From Hanleya hanleyi (Eukaryota; Mollusca; Polyplacophora; Lepidopleurida; Hanleyidae): a DNA stretch of 64,000 bases. Shown one piece after another: positions 41,159-52,810 of this stretch (the stretch's first letter is position 1; each line of letters opens with the position of its first letter). The stretch covers positions 1 to 64,000 of the forward strand of contig JAVTVY010045576.1 of NCBI GenBank assembly GCA_036873755.1, read 5' to 3'. Below the pieces are notes generated by a model that saw only the letters and a program-made list of their open reading frames with translations, was not told where the DNA came from and did no database searches. The position numbers and the translations under genes were made by a program.

Positions 41159-42147
41159 TGGTGTTCTATTTGGGCCAAGCTCGCGGCGCGAGGTGACTTT
41201 TGGAAACTCGCCACTCGCCACGCCCCATGGACCTCTCCGGCGCGCGGCGACTGGCGACCTTCTCCTAACTCTTAACTTGCAAGAGCTCGCCAGTCGCCAC
41301 GCGCCGTAAAACGCGGCGAGTTTGGACCTATCAGTTACCCTGGAAAAACGCGCCGCGCGCCACTCTCCGGACGAACCACGGCGCGCGGCGACTGGCGACT
41401 TTTGACTGTAGGGAAACTCGCCACGCGCCGTGGACCTCTCCGGCGCGCGGCGACTGGCGCCTTTCTCCTAACTCTTAACTTGCATGAACTCGCCAGTCGC
41501 CACGCGCCGTAAAACGCGGCGAGTTTGGCCCTATCGGTTAACCTGGAAAAACTCGCCGCGCTCCACTCGCCGTACGAACCACGGCGGGCGGCAACTGGCG
41601 ACTTTTGACTTGTGGAATTCTCAGGACTTTTTTCGCAAGTGCGCATGCCCGGGGAGCATCAAATATCGGAATCCATACTGAGAATTAAATGGTCTACGTC
41701 ATCTACGGTGTCCGCATATGTTACAAGGAATGACTATCTTGCGGTGCAGCCTTACAATATGGGAACAATACTCGAAACATGCTGTAAAATACAAACCTTC
41801 TCCTCTCAGCAAAATCACAAAATGGCGACTGACAGTGAAATAACAAAATATTCCGATAATTGATGCTTCCCGGGCATGCGTATTTGAGAAAAAGTCCTGA
41901 GAATTCCACAAGTTAAAAGTCGCCAGTCGCCGCGCGCCGTGGTTCGTCCGGCGAGTGGCGCGCGGCGAGTTTTTCCAGGTTAAGAGATGGGGTCATATTC
42001 GCCGCGTTTTACGGCGCATGGCGACTGGCGAATTTTTGCAGGTTAAGAGATAGGAGAAAGTCGCCAGTCGCCGCGCGTCGGCGCCTGGCGAGTGGTGAGT
42101 TCCTAAAAGTCGCCACGCACTGCGAGCTTGACCCAAATAGAACACCA
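41159..42147. mobile_element. 989-bp GC-rich foldback/TIR transposon in an intron
   Basis: Inverted ends TGGTGTTCTATTTGGGCCAA and the reverse of TTGACCCAAATAGAACACCA, flanked by TA on both sides. Most of each arm is a degenerate array of CGCCAGTCGCC and CGCGCGGCGA units that pair across the element. An inner inverted repeat (about 41610-41672 and 41850-41912, GGAATTCTCAGGACTTTT) encloses about 180 unique bases. No transposase. A TA target duplication suggests a Tc1/mariner-type mobiliser. Confidence 0.8.
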
Positions 42148-42800
42148 TAATTTTCAGTGAGAGCTACTGGACTCGATAAGAGACTGCCCCGGCTGCAATA
42201 TAGGATGAGGATCAGACACTTTCTCTATCCATAGAATGGTCGTCCTGCGAGGAGAAATCTATTAAATATGCTGAACGGTTTCTGGAAAAATCTCTTATAT
42301 CGATTCCAATATCCTTAGCGAAAATAAGGTTCTTCCTTATGTAATATAAGATGGGGAATAGGCGCTTTCTCTATTCAAAGAACGGTCATTCGACCACGAA
42401 AAACATCAAATATGCAGAACGGTCTCTGGAAAATCTCTAAAGTATATTAACTGTTGCTTAAAATCAGACTGGTAGTGTCGCATATTTACCAAAGGGAAAA
42501 TCAAATCTATATCGTAATTGATAATGTACATTTATGACAGAGGTTGACCTCTGGTAAGAGCTATATTTCCTAAAATAACCGGAAACAACTGCTTAATTAA
42601 AATTCATTCACTGGAACGTATATGTAGACAAATGACGTGGTTCCAGTAGATGGCTGTACCAAAGGCTCACATTTGGCGAATCTGAAACATAGGCATATCC
42701 GTGTTTGTGTTTGCATATACCTTTGCAAGCAGAGCATATGTCATTTGTCTAGAACCAGTAACCAGACGTATGCTCAAACTTACAGAACAAACAAACTTAC

Positions 42801-42961
42801 GTATTGAGAGGACCCATCACTGAACTGAAGAGTAACATCTTTGTTCCTTTCAATGACAAACCATCTGTCCATCAAGCTGACTTGATCTATCAGATAGATA
42901 TCATCAAACTGAAGTAGAAGCCAAGTGCCCACTCCCTCGTTATTACTTGCCCAGTCTATGC
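42801..42961 (-). CDS. exon of a galactose-binding (F5/8C-like) domain gene, N-terminal half of domain
   Basis: 161-base minus-strand exon with acceptor TTGTTCCACCAG just above 42961 and donor CAATAC/GTAAGT at 42801. The peptide IDWASNNEGVGTW, LIDQVSLMDRW and DVTLQFSDGSSQ joins in phase to the exon at 40617-40761. Together they give about 100 residues of one galactose-binding domain (the pattern with a DR in the middle and FSDG). Further exons upstream of 42961 were not found. The two exons confirm a host gene on this strand. Confidence 0.7.
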
Positions 42962-43458
42962 CTGGTGGAACAAATCACAGTATTAGTTAATGTAATAATG
43001 TGTAGTCGTCAGATAGGACATTCAACACTCGGCCGTATTCCATGCAGAATCTAATAAAGATTTTTTTAACGGAAATATACAGCTCGCAAGAAAATTTCAG
43101 CACTAAAGATGAAGATAAAAATAGATAAAAACAAAAGATGAAATCAGAATAGGTAAAACACAGGTTAGCACAAGTGATCAACACAAGTGGTCATGATGCC
43201 TGTTGGTAAATCTGTATGACTGTCTATTGTTCTATTATCCAATGGATCTTATAGTGGCTTGCTACGATTTATCTCAAGCAAGCTTTCATTTGTTTTTAGT
43301 GCATCCATCTCCAGATGTCTTAACCCTACTAGGATTGGGCTTTTGGGGTGCTATGCTGATCCAAGTTCTACAGTGTTAGTCCATCGGTCAAACGCTGAAC
43401 TATATGGAAGCCAGATGTGGCCACTAGAGTTCTCTATCGTTTCTCGATGGGTCGAAAT
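42962..43458. other. no gene recognised
   Basis: Likely intron of the galactose-binding gene; no repeat identified until the Penelope-like terminus at 43459. Confidence 0.35.
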
Positions 43459-43635
43459 ACAAACGTCTAGCTCGTCGTTCTATATTCAGCCGTCGTCCAT
43501 TAAAGAATTTCCCCGTCTATAATTCAAGGGCCTAATTCATATAGCAGCATTAACATCAACTTCAAAGAAAAACAATCACAGTATACATAAATATAGGCTA
43601 GTTTTCTGCAAGACAGAAGCGGTCAGCAGCACCGG

Positions 43636-43796
43636 CGTGGATGCTAAGAATGTCCGGCGGCTATGGGAGTCCGACTCCCATCTTTTAACCCAGCTAGGAC
43701 ATTTTCTCAACATCGGAGGTAAGTGTTCGTCCATAGTTGCAATAGAAAAGTGTATGGGAAGGGACACTAATCCCCACGACATTCTTGGCTACTGCA
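43636..43796. mobile_element. 161-bp insertion at the CCGG site
   Basis: Flanked by CCGG at 43632-43635 and 43797-43800. Ends are imperfect inverted repeats: CGTGGATGCTAAGAATGTCC and the reverse TGCAGTAGCCAAGAATGTCG. Related to the ends of the 3.1-kb insertion at 35204-38319. Confidence 0.7.
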
Positions 43797-44387
43797 CCGG
43801 TAAGAGATTACGATGTTCCAAAAATATCAAATTCGTATCACTGGTTAGTACTCTTAATACATATTATTTTCGTTGTACAGATAATGACGTATATCAGTCA
43901 CGCTTTGTGTGTGTCTGGTCATATGAACACCGCGATGACTTGAAGTAAGGGAGTTCATACGTTCCATCGCTCCGCGTTAAGCGGAATTATACACAAGTTA
44001 TGAAACGTACCGCCATCAATCGCACGCTATGCTTGTATTTTGCTATCAGTATACGATATGAATCGCCAAATTTGAGAAACTTTGAGTGAAGGCGCTTGGT
44101 GGTTTTCTTGAAAACTGATGCTATTAATGAACTAAGACGGTCAATAAGGTGCTGATGAGGGTTTGTAGTATAGAGTCGAGAAATTCAATGTGGATTCATG
44201 TCTGTAAGGGATGTGTTCTTTCGCATCAAATTTCTCCCTGAAACATTTTGATTTCTTCATTATCCACATTGAAATTGTGGCGCAATTTCTTTCCCTAAAT
44301 GCTGTTACCTCCTGAAGGACCGTCTTCAACGGAGTTAAAAGAAGCTTGGTGGTAAACTTCTAGAACCAACTGTGAATCGTTGTTTTT

Positions 44388-44789
44388 TTAATGCATTTTC
44401 GGAGTCCAGTACACTTTTGGTATATCGTTATGAGTGGTTCGAGTGGTTCTTTCCTTGAGAAACGTTTTGGATTTGTAAAATACATCTCTCTTAGTAGGTT
44501 TGGGATTAAACGCATTCGATGATGGTGTGTTTATACTCAGTTCCTTAACAAGCACCTGATAATAGTAATATTTACAAATGAATATTACATTACTTGAGGG
44601 TTTGTCTGCTGGGACTATGACGAATTTACTATGGAGATTTGCAAGTACTTCTTTCGAATTAAGGTTTCTCTGTACTTGTATTGGTTGTGGAAGGGTACTT
44701 TTGTCAATATGGCGGGTTGTTTCAAAGACTTTGCTCTTCGTGATGTCCAGCACTTGGCGAGCACTGTAGGTTAAAGAGACCCCAAACAC
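44388..44789 (-). pseudogene. Penelope-like reverse transcriptase fragment
   Basis: Minus-strand frame with NSKEVLANLHSKFVIVPADK, YYYYQVLVKELS and IPKVYWTPKMH, matching 50800-51180 of copy 1. The frame starts inside the TTAA insertion boundary and ends where the RT core is deleted. Confidence 0.75.
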
Positions 44790-46969
44790 CCCTACCCTGC
44801 TCGACGAATTATCAATATATGGAATCTAAGATTTCCAAATATGAAACTCTTAAAACTGTCACTCATTTAAAAACAGTGGAATTTGACGAGCAAATAATCA
44901 ACACGTTTGTTTATCCAGTTGAATACGTCACAGGAGTAAGATCTCAACAGCCTGACAGATTCACGTGTTATCAAGGGTGTTTTATTCTATTCAATTTCTC
45001 CGTTTCACTAGCAAATAGTGTGCATTTATCGATGAAATGTTGACACACCTAATGACAGATATAATTTGCATAAATGATCGAAAGATGAGAAAATCGGTCA
45101 AATGTCTGCGTCTAGTTAGGAGATGGAGCAGGCCGCGAAAATATATGTTGCCCTAATATAGGCATATATATATATATATATGCGGGTTCTTCCAATTTCA
45201 CAACCACCGATGAAATAAAGCTGGTTATATTTTGCTCTATACGAAGGACATTCGTTTAAGTTCTGTTGAATAATAATAATAATATAAATAATAATAAAAA
45301 CTTTATTTATAGAGGGTATAAAACCTGGTTAGCTACAATAGCTAATCTAACCCAGGGCCCTCATTAGGGTCAGTGGGATATATACAGGATTAAAAATGGT
45401 AATAAATACAGATGTAAACTAGTTAACCTTAAACAAATTAAATTACTAAAACTTTCTGAAAAAATCCTTGACGTAGCGAGTTCTAAATGTTTGGGTATTC
45501 AGGGTATCTCGAATCGAATTATCACAGGCATTATATAAAATAGCCCCTTTATACCTCCAACCAGTTCTTGTGCATTTCAATTTCAGATCTGGTACATAGA
45601 GATCTTTATCCGCTACTGATCTTGTACATTTAGAATTTACCTCAGAAACTGGACGGAAAAGGTCACGAAGATAGCTAGGCGTAGAATGATTCAATGTCTT
45701 ATGAACGGTCGACACTATTCTAAAATTAATTCTATCTTTAATTGGCAAAATGTGTAGGGTTTTGTAATAATCATGACACGAAGCCCTCGGAGGAGCATCC
45801 ATCAAAATCCTGATGGCCCGTTTTTGGAGCTTACAAAGTGTATCAATTTTAACACCATTACCCCAAACAGTGGAACAGTAGTCTAAATTAGACTGAATAT
45901 TCGCTATATAAAATGTTCTTCTCGCATGGAGTGGGAGGTAGTGTTTGATACGTCGTAATAGGGCAATGTTCCGTGAGACACATTTTGATACTTTGTCAAT
46001 TTGATTGTTCCAGTTCAATTGTTCATCGACCTGTTGAAACAGTTTGAAAGCTGAAAAACACGTTTGCCGAGTAGAACTTGCCCGATCGCCGTGCATGCAG
46101 GTTCGGGGGACTGCAGAGTACGGTATAGATAGATGATCTTTATTTTAAAACTCGATAACTACAATAGGTACAAACCCCTTTTCGTGCAGGTCGAGTATAA
46201 AACACAAACGATATAAATAAATACCGACACGCATTTTACTTTTCACAAAGACATGACATTCATTTATTACACACTAATTATACATAGTATTAACGGCCAC
46301 ACAAGTAAATAACACCTGAACATGGAAATTCTCATTGTTTACATTGTTCGTTGTCACAGTCCCGCACTGAAGGGACTGGCCTTTCACATTAGTATCCAGA
46401 ATTAAATTCTTGAGCCAGTTTGTTTCAATTCTCTTCCGCCCTTCGTCCCTATAATCTGGTAAGTTATCAGACGTTTAGACAAGTACTCTGTACACCGTCA
46501 CATCTCTTTCCTAGCAAAAAATGGACTGATCATTTAGGAGGGGGAGTCACTTATCAGCATCGAGTTTGGACGTGTCGGAGTACCCCGCATGATTTAAATT
46601 TATACGACTGTATCGTTACATACGCATCGAGTTTTCCTGATATTTCCTCTACAATGTGATAGCTATGATAGTAGTTCATCATATGATTCATAAATTTGAA
46701 CCCATATTTAACCCAAACGGTAAGAATTTTAAGCGAAATAGGAACTGCTGTCATTCTGAGTTTGCATATTGGGCGCTATATTGTCCCGCTCTGTCTTACA
46801 ACTATGACGTCACATGTGGCTCTCGCTGGGAGAAATTCGGCTGGCAAATCCCTACTTTTAGGTCGAATTTATCAAAGATGTGACACAACATCGTCAAACT
46901 GTTTCATTGTAATCAAATTTGCTACAAATTCCAACGCTTTTCTCATTTTCCCCCCGTTTGGGTGTCTCT
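44775..46969. mobile_element. 2.2-kb insertion with TTAA duplication
   Basis: TTAA lies at 44771-44774 and 46970-46973. Inner ends are AGAGACCCCAAACACCCC and, reversed, AGAGACACCCAAACGGGG. Joining the flanks gives GTAGGTTAAACTTTTT, matching the uninterrupted GTAGGTTCAACTTTTT (reverse of about 50760) of copy 1. TTAA specificity recalls piggyBac, but no transposase is present. A LINE 3' end lies inside. Confidence 0.8.
45446..46096 (-). pseudogene. 5'-truncated non-LTR retrotransposon (LINE) ORF2 C-terminus
   Basis: A 216-codon open frame with LNWNNQIDKVSKCVSRNIAL, NLDYCSTVWG, LQKRAIRIL and LHILPIKDRINFRI, the thumb and C-terminal region of Jockey/CR1-type LINE reverse transcriptases. The 3' end lies downstream on the minus strand with a (TAA/TTA)n tail near 45268-45300. 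The RT core is missing, so this is a typical dead 5'-truncated copy. The frame is remarkably intact for a fragment. Confidence 0.85.
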
Positions 46970-47205
46970 TTAAACTTTTTCGCGCTTTGAACACTCAGAC
47001 TACCTTCTGGTCGGATCGCAGGTTTATTCTTCTCGGCTCTCTATATTTAGGTCCCTTCATCAGGAGGAGTCTTTCTAGGTCTTCATCAATCACTCTATCA
47101 AGGTAATCTGTCGCAATTTGTTGCATGGCGTATGGATAAAGTTCGAAGATTCACAGTCACAACTATAGCCTCGTGAAGTGTATTAGTTCCAGTCGAACAA
47201 CAGCG

Positions 47206-48570
47206 AGATTTAGTATAAGATTACTTTATCTACTTTTTGATCCACTGAAAGATAAATCGATTTTTCGTAAAAATTTCCATCTATGGGTGACCATGGGTAA
47301 GCAGATGTTATTAAACACGATATTTTTATAATGCATGTTCGGATAATTTCTGCATTCTTTCTTATATAAGCATGGAGAAAACTGTGCGGGGAATACACTG
47401 GAGCATTAAATGTCTAAAGTTGGCGTTTCATATAATACTGTTGTAACATGGATCTCCTGTAGGTGCCTTTACAGTGGGAGCTCAAGATAATACTATTGTA
47501 ACTTGGATAATTATTTCTTGATTGGATCAATACACACTTTAATGGGCGCAAATACTATTTGTAAACTTGACAGGGAATACCAAATAGTATAAAGTCGAAC
47601 CGCACTTGATCTTCCTGACAAGAAATCGACAAATAAACTGCAGGAATGCTGAATAGAGATCATACTATCTGCTAGCCGATGGAAGTAAGAAGTAAGGATA
47701 ATTGGACCTATTGTATGTATATGCTATAATAGAATATCCAGCATAGATTCCCATCGATACCTAAGCGAATTTCTCGAGTTTACAAGGTAAATATTGGACC
47801 CAATGTAACATGTCCAGTATAAACATGGCAGGATGGAACTTCACTCAGGTTGCCCGTATTAATTTTACCTTTGGTAATTGTGACACGCTGACACACAAAG
47901 GGGCATGTTCAGCATTTTCAACACAATGAGGTGCATGTTCCATTCGTCAATATAACGACTATGGATTAAGAGTAACCCGTTCATTCTCGTATTTCTCGAT
48001 CGTTATATTCGTGAAACGTCCAACAAAAGATGCCCATAACCCCGAGTTTAGATTGAGCAGACCCTCGTCATTGTACGCCATTCTGTGGGCAATAAACAAA
48101 CCGCAAAAGTTATGTAAATTGTCGGTTGTAGTACAGTGAATGGATGTATTTAGATTTAACAATGCGATATAGAGGAGATTTTATCACTGTAGTTTAGGAA
48201 TATTTCAACCGGTAGCCCTGTTTGTGAATTCTGTATCAGCGCGAGGGTGCCCGAAAGTTCATCATCTGAATCTACATTACCGATTAGGAAAAGTTATATT
48301 CAAGCATCAATGACGAAAATATAAGGCGAACATGATGTAGCACCTAGAAGGTGCAATGACGCTTCAGCCTTAAACACGTTATGTTTACATATGCCAACAT
48401 ACAAACGGCTGAAAGGAAGATAAACATGGGATCGCTGAATATACCACAGAAATGTTTCAAACATTCCAATATAGGCTTACGGCCCAAGAAAGTATATATT
48501 CATGTAAAGTTTGAGAAAAAGGACAGTTATTGCAGATAGTGCACATCTGCAAATACTAAGCATGTTGCAT
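47206..48570. other. no gene recognised
   Basis: AT-rich DNA with short frames only. Confidence 0.4.
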
Positions 48571-48760
48571 ATAACTTTCGGAGTTACCCATCGAATAGTA
48601 ACCAAGATATGGATCTGACAAGAAATTGTTGGCTGACGTGATAAAGGGTCGTAACTCGGTGAAAAAAATCATCGATACGCAAGACAAAAAAAAACTTTCG
48701 GAATTGCCCAGCAAATTGTAACCGCAATATAGACCGGACAAGAAATTATTGACAGTAGAT
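48571..48760. repeat. two-copy 120-bp tandem duplication
   Basis: AACTTTCGGAGTTACCCA at 48572 and AACTTTCGGAATTGCCCA at 48692, each followed by GACAAGAAATT(G/A)TTG. Confidence 0.65.
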
Positions 48761-49388
48761 CATGTTTTTCTTGGTCCATACTAGAGACATGATACCGGCA
48801 GACCAGCTTTTAACTGGGTGGCCCCTTTATCGCATCCGCGTTTCCAGAACTACTTTTCCCAGCCTCTGGTCTTCTTTGTGAGCGATAATCCATCACACTT
48901 TACTCATCATCCTGCATTTTCCCGCAACTTGCATTTCTGGATACTATTTATACCATATTTCACAAAAGAGATACAATAAGGCCACATTGACAACACTGAG
49001 CAAATTTTACTTGGCTAAGTTCCTCAAAATCTGCTTCGTGGAAAGCACCAACGTCAGATACCAAAGTACACTTAACCAAACAGAATTATTGCACTTTAGT
49101 GGGGATCTTGAGTAGTTTCGAGAAATCGGCCCCAGCACCGCCAGCGTATGCGCGGACTTCCTTGCCTTGTTGCGCAGAAAATATATTTTAATGATTTTGT
49201 CAAGAAACGGCTGGCATGGTGATATTCGCGAGTATGTACAGAAAATTGTAGATTAAAAACCATATAGAAAACATAATTCTACTGATGAACACCCAGCTAC
49301 TCAGCAGAAAATTTAGGGTTTGTCAGTTTTGAGGCAGGAGCCACCTTAAACTCGCCTCTTAATGAGGTAAACTATTCTTCTTCTCTTA
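48761..49388. other. no gene recognised
   Basis: No coding or repeat signal seen before the TTAA element. Confidence 0.4.
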
Positions 49389-49401
49389 TTAAGGATAGCT
49401 A

Positions 49402-50288
49402 TCCCCTTAGAGGCAGTTTTTGCACCCCCGTGACAATTTGTCGTCTGTATCAATAAATATACAAGATAACCATAATAAACTATATATTTTATGAAAGCAT
49501 ACATCTTAGGGATTCCAACTATATGATTTGTATAACTGACTATATATTTCAATTTTAAAGAATTTAAATGAAAACAATAGTGTGCATTTTTCAATTGAAA
49601 TTTCATGGAAACTGTTGGTCTTGTTTCAACTTTGATGGTATACCTTGGTAGGAGACAATTCGAACTAGTAAACTTTATCTCATTTTTTTTACATTTTTGC
49701 ATGGTTTTGTTTTTATAGCTATTTTACTAAAATAAATTAAAAAAATGTACTTTTTACGGTCGTTTGTTTCAAAAGTTGAATAATTAAAAATCTAACCCGA
49801 ACTTACAAAAAGTGAGATACGGTTTACTAGATCACCTTATAAGTAACAAACATGCCAAATTTCAAAAGCGTAGCATGGATACTTTTCGAGAAATAAACGT
49901 TTAAATCTCGGATTTTGTACAAAAATGAAAGGCTAGAAATCGGGCAAAATGTGTCCAGCTATACATCTGATGAATTAATCTCCATTTTTTGCTTGAATTC
50001 TATTGTCAAATACATTTTTAATCTGTCTAATTGGACCAACTCGAATTCCTGTTTATTCTGGATAACTATTACACTAAGGTTTTTTTCCATCAAGTCAGTT
50101 TAAAGTCCAATTTAAACTTTAAAACTCTGCTAAGACTTGTTCACACCTGTGTAGATTACTTCGCGGCGGGTGTCTGAGTAAAGTATCGCTGTCATAATTA
50201 GAAACAACTAGAACTCGTGAACTTCGAAAGACTGCCGCAATCTGTGTGATTTTATGGTTTTGATGTTTGACTGTGATCTTTAGAAATT
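49402..50288. other. left interior of the TTAA element, no gene
   Basis: AT-rich; frames of 60-118 codons are of low complexity and not supported. Confidence 0.4.
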
Positions 50289-50434
50289 ACAAGCGTCTAG
50301 TCCGTCATTCATAATCCAGCCGTCGTCCATTAGAGAATATCCGCGTCCATAATCCAAAGACCTATTCCATTTTCCATATAACAGTATTAGCATAGCTTTT
50401 CCTATTTCCCAAAATTTGATCATGTGTATAGGTT

Positions 50435-52360
50435 GTGTTAGAACCTCCTTGCATTTCATATAAGTATACTAAATCTATAGCCACCAAAATATTCAATTAC
50501 TCCAATGCTGTCAAGGAGTTTGACTGGAACTTATACACGTCAGGAGGCTATAGTTGTGATTGTGAATTGTCGAACTTTATCTATACACCATGCAAACATA
50601 TTGTGACTGGTGACCTTGATGTGGTGAGTGATAAGGATCTGAAATTACTCCTGATGAAAGGACCTAAATATAGAGAGCCAAGAAGAATAAATCTGAAGGC
50701 GGACCAGAAGATAGCCCTGTCTGCATTAGAACAGTACGTTATTGATTGGTCTAAGCGAGAAAAAAGTTGAACCTACAGTACTCGCTGATTGGCTGGACCT
50801 CACCAAGAGCAAGGTCGTTGAAACAATCCGCCATAATGACAGAAGTACTCTTCCCCAAGCAAACCAAGGACTGAGAAACCTCAATTCGCAAGAAGTTCTA
50901 GCAAATCTCCAGAGTAAATTCGTCATAGTCCCAGCAGACAAAGCTCCGAATAATATAATATCCATATGTAAATATTACTATTACCAGGTGCTGGTTAAAG
51001 AATTGAGTGTAGACATACCTTCATCAAATACGTCTAATTACTCCCAAACTGCATTTACTCTGGAAGATTTATTTAACAATCACAAAAAGTTTCTCATGGA
51101 AAGAGGTATTTGTCTTCCAGCCAATCATAGCGACATACCAAAAATATACTGGACTCCCAAAATTCATAAATCACCATACAAAGCTAGATTCATAGCTGAT
51201 TCTAGAAACTGCACCACCAAGCTTCTTTCAACCCTATTGACGAGGGCCCTTCAGGAGGTAAAAGCATTTTGAGAAAGGTATTGCGCCACTATTTTCAAGA
51301 ACTCTGGCGTTGAATGTATGTGGATATTGAAAAACTCAAAATGTCTTACGGAAGAACTTGATGCTAAAGGTCACATACCGTACAGACATGTATCCACATG
51401 GGATTTCTCGACTCTCTATACTACAATCCCTCATCAGGACCTTATTGACCGTATAAGTTCATTAATAGTATCTGTGTTCAAGAAAACTGATCGTAGATAT
51501 ACTAATGTCGGAAGCCATAAAGCATTCTTTAGCTCGACTACATACAAGAGATATCACTTTGTTTATAGAGTTGCTTGAATTTCTCATTAAAAATATCTAT
51601 GTGAAATTTGGCAACACAATATATCAGCAGCATATAGGTATTCCAATGGGTACTAATTGTGCACCCCTGTTGGCTGACATGTATCTGTTCTCCTATGAAT
51701 ATGACTACATGCAGGCGCTTTCAAAAACCGATCCATTCAAAGCCCGTTCCTTCTCATTCACCAAACGCTATATAGACGATCTTCTCGCTGTGGATAATCG
51801 CTATATAAATGACGCAGTGAAGGATATATATCCACCTTCCCTGGATTTGAAGGAAACTACAGATATCCCTACAGGCACATCTTATTTAGATCTCTACCTC
51901 TATAAAAATGAAGCGGGCATTCTCTCTCGTCGACTTTATGACAAAAGAGATGATTACAATTTCGACATCGTAAACTATCCCTTTCTGGGTAGTAATATTC
52001 CAGGGGGACCTGCATATGGCGTATACATTACAACACATATAAGGGAAGTGGGAAGAGGTGCCGACATACTGACAGAGTCACATGACTTCACAGTATAGTC
52101 TTCCGGTTAACCTATTCTAAAGCACATACCAAGAATCTAACGATTCGTGATATGTGTTGTATCTCAGGTACGCTTTTATTGTACCTGTTCATGTGGCAAC
52201 TTGGATGATATCTCGCTTAGTAGCATTTGCTAGATCCTGTGTTAAATGTGATGATTTTAATCAACGTCACAAAACATTGTTGCAGAAACTTATAAAACAG
52301 GGCTATTCCACCAAGCGCCTCCATCAAAGTTTCTCAAATTTGGCGATACATATCGCATGC
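50435..52360 (+). pseudogene. Penelope-like reverse transcriptase, multiple lesions
   Basis: The N-terminal segment has YSCDCELSNFIYTPCKHIVT and KGPKYREPRRINL, and the middle has FVIVPADKAPNNI and YWTPKIHKSPYKARFIADS. The palm has FDFSTLYTT-like WDFSTLYTTIPH, then QQHIGIPMGTNCAPLLAD and the catalytic RYIDDLLAV. Lesions are a frameshift near 50762, an in-frame TGA at about 51270, a frameshift near 51530, and a 180-base insert at about 52029-52208 that splits GVYI from SRLVAFARSC. No GIY-YIG endonuclease seen. I class it as Penelope-like from the palm motifs and inverted termini; another RT class is possible. Confidence 0.75.
52029..52208 (+). repeat. 180-bp insert in the RT gene, shared with the 510-bp array
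   Basis: From TACAACACATATAAGGGA to CAACTTGGATGAT, nearly identical to the first part of each 510-bp unit at 31761-33420. It lies exactly between two halves of a conserved RT motif. AT flanks both sides. Confidence 0.75.
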
Positions 52361-52810
52361 TGATAGCAAAATACGAACGTAGCGTGCAAGATCTATGGCG
52401 CTACATTTCGTAACATGTGTCTAATTCCGCTCAACCCGGGGCTAGGGGCCATATGAGCCCATGTACTTCAAAATCCTCATGGTACTCATATGAACAGTCA
52501 CAATCAAAGCGTGACTGAGATACATCACTTTTTAGATGACGACTCTATAACGAATATTATGGATTAAGAATACTGATCAGCGATACGGATTTGATATTTT
52601 GGAACATCATGATGTCTTGCCGGCATCATTGAAAACGGTTGACCGCTTCTCTCTTGCAGGAAACAAGCCTATGTTTATGTATACTATGATTGTCTTTTTG
52701 AATTTGGCGCTAATACCGTTATATGGAAATGGAATAGGGCTTTGGATTATGGACGCGGATATTCTCTAATGGACGACGGCTGGATTATGAATGACGGACT
52801 AGACGCTTGT

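Larger units (their letters stand above)
43459..47205 (-). mobile_element. Penelope-like element copy 2, interrupted twice
   Basis: Minus-strand copy: terminal repeat at 43459-43620, 3' region 43801-44130, RT N-terminal/finger region about 44140-44770, and the more N-terminal segment (KGPKYREPRRINL) at about 46974-47205. The RT catalytic core is deleted between 44130 and 44140. Two inserts split it: 43636-43796 (CCGG) and 44775-46969 (TTAA). Comparison with 50289-52810 shows both sites uninterrupted. Confidence 0.8.
50289..52810 (+). mobile_element. Penelope-like retroelement copy 1 with inverted terminal repeats
   Basis: Starts ACAAGCGTCTAGTCCGTCAT at 50289 and ends with its reverse complement at 52810; the inverted repeats are about 108 bases and near-identical. 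Between them lies a single reverse-transcriptase region. Terminal sequences of this family occur at least five more times in the window (8299, 18264, 27107, 35012, 43459). A target duplication was not evident. Confidence 0.85.

Noticed and set aside
46420..47106. Plus-strand frames of 75-136 codons
   Set aside because: The right part is antisense to the Penelope-like N-terminal segment (minus-strand KGPKYREPRR), and the left part lies in the TTAA insertion.
51990..52220. 180-base RT insert as a spliceosomal intron
   Set aside because: GT and AG can be found nearby, but the only consistent GT-AG choice does not restore the reading frame, and the same sequence occurs in a tandem array.
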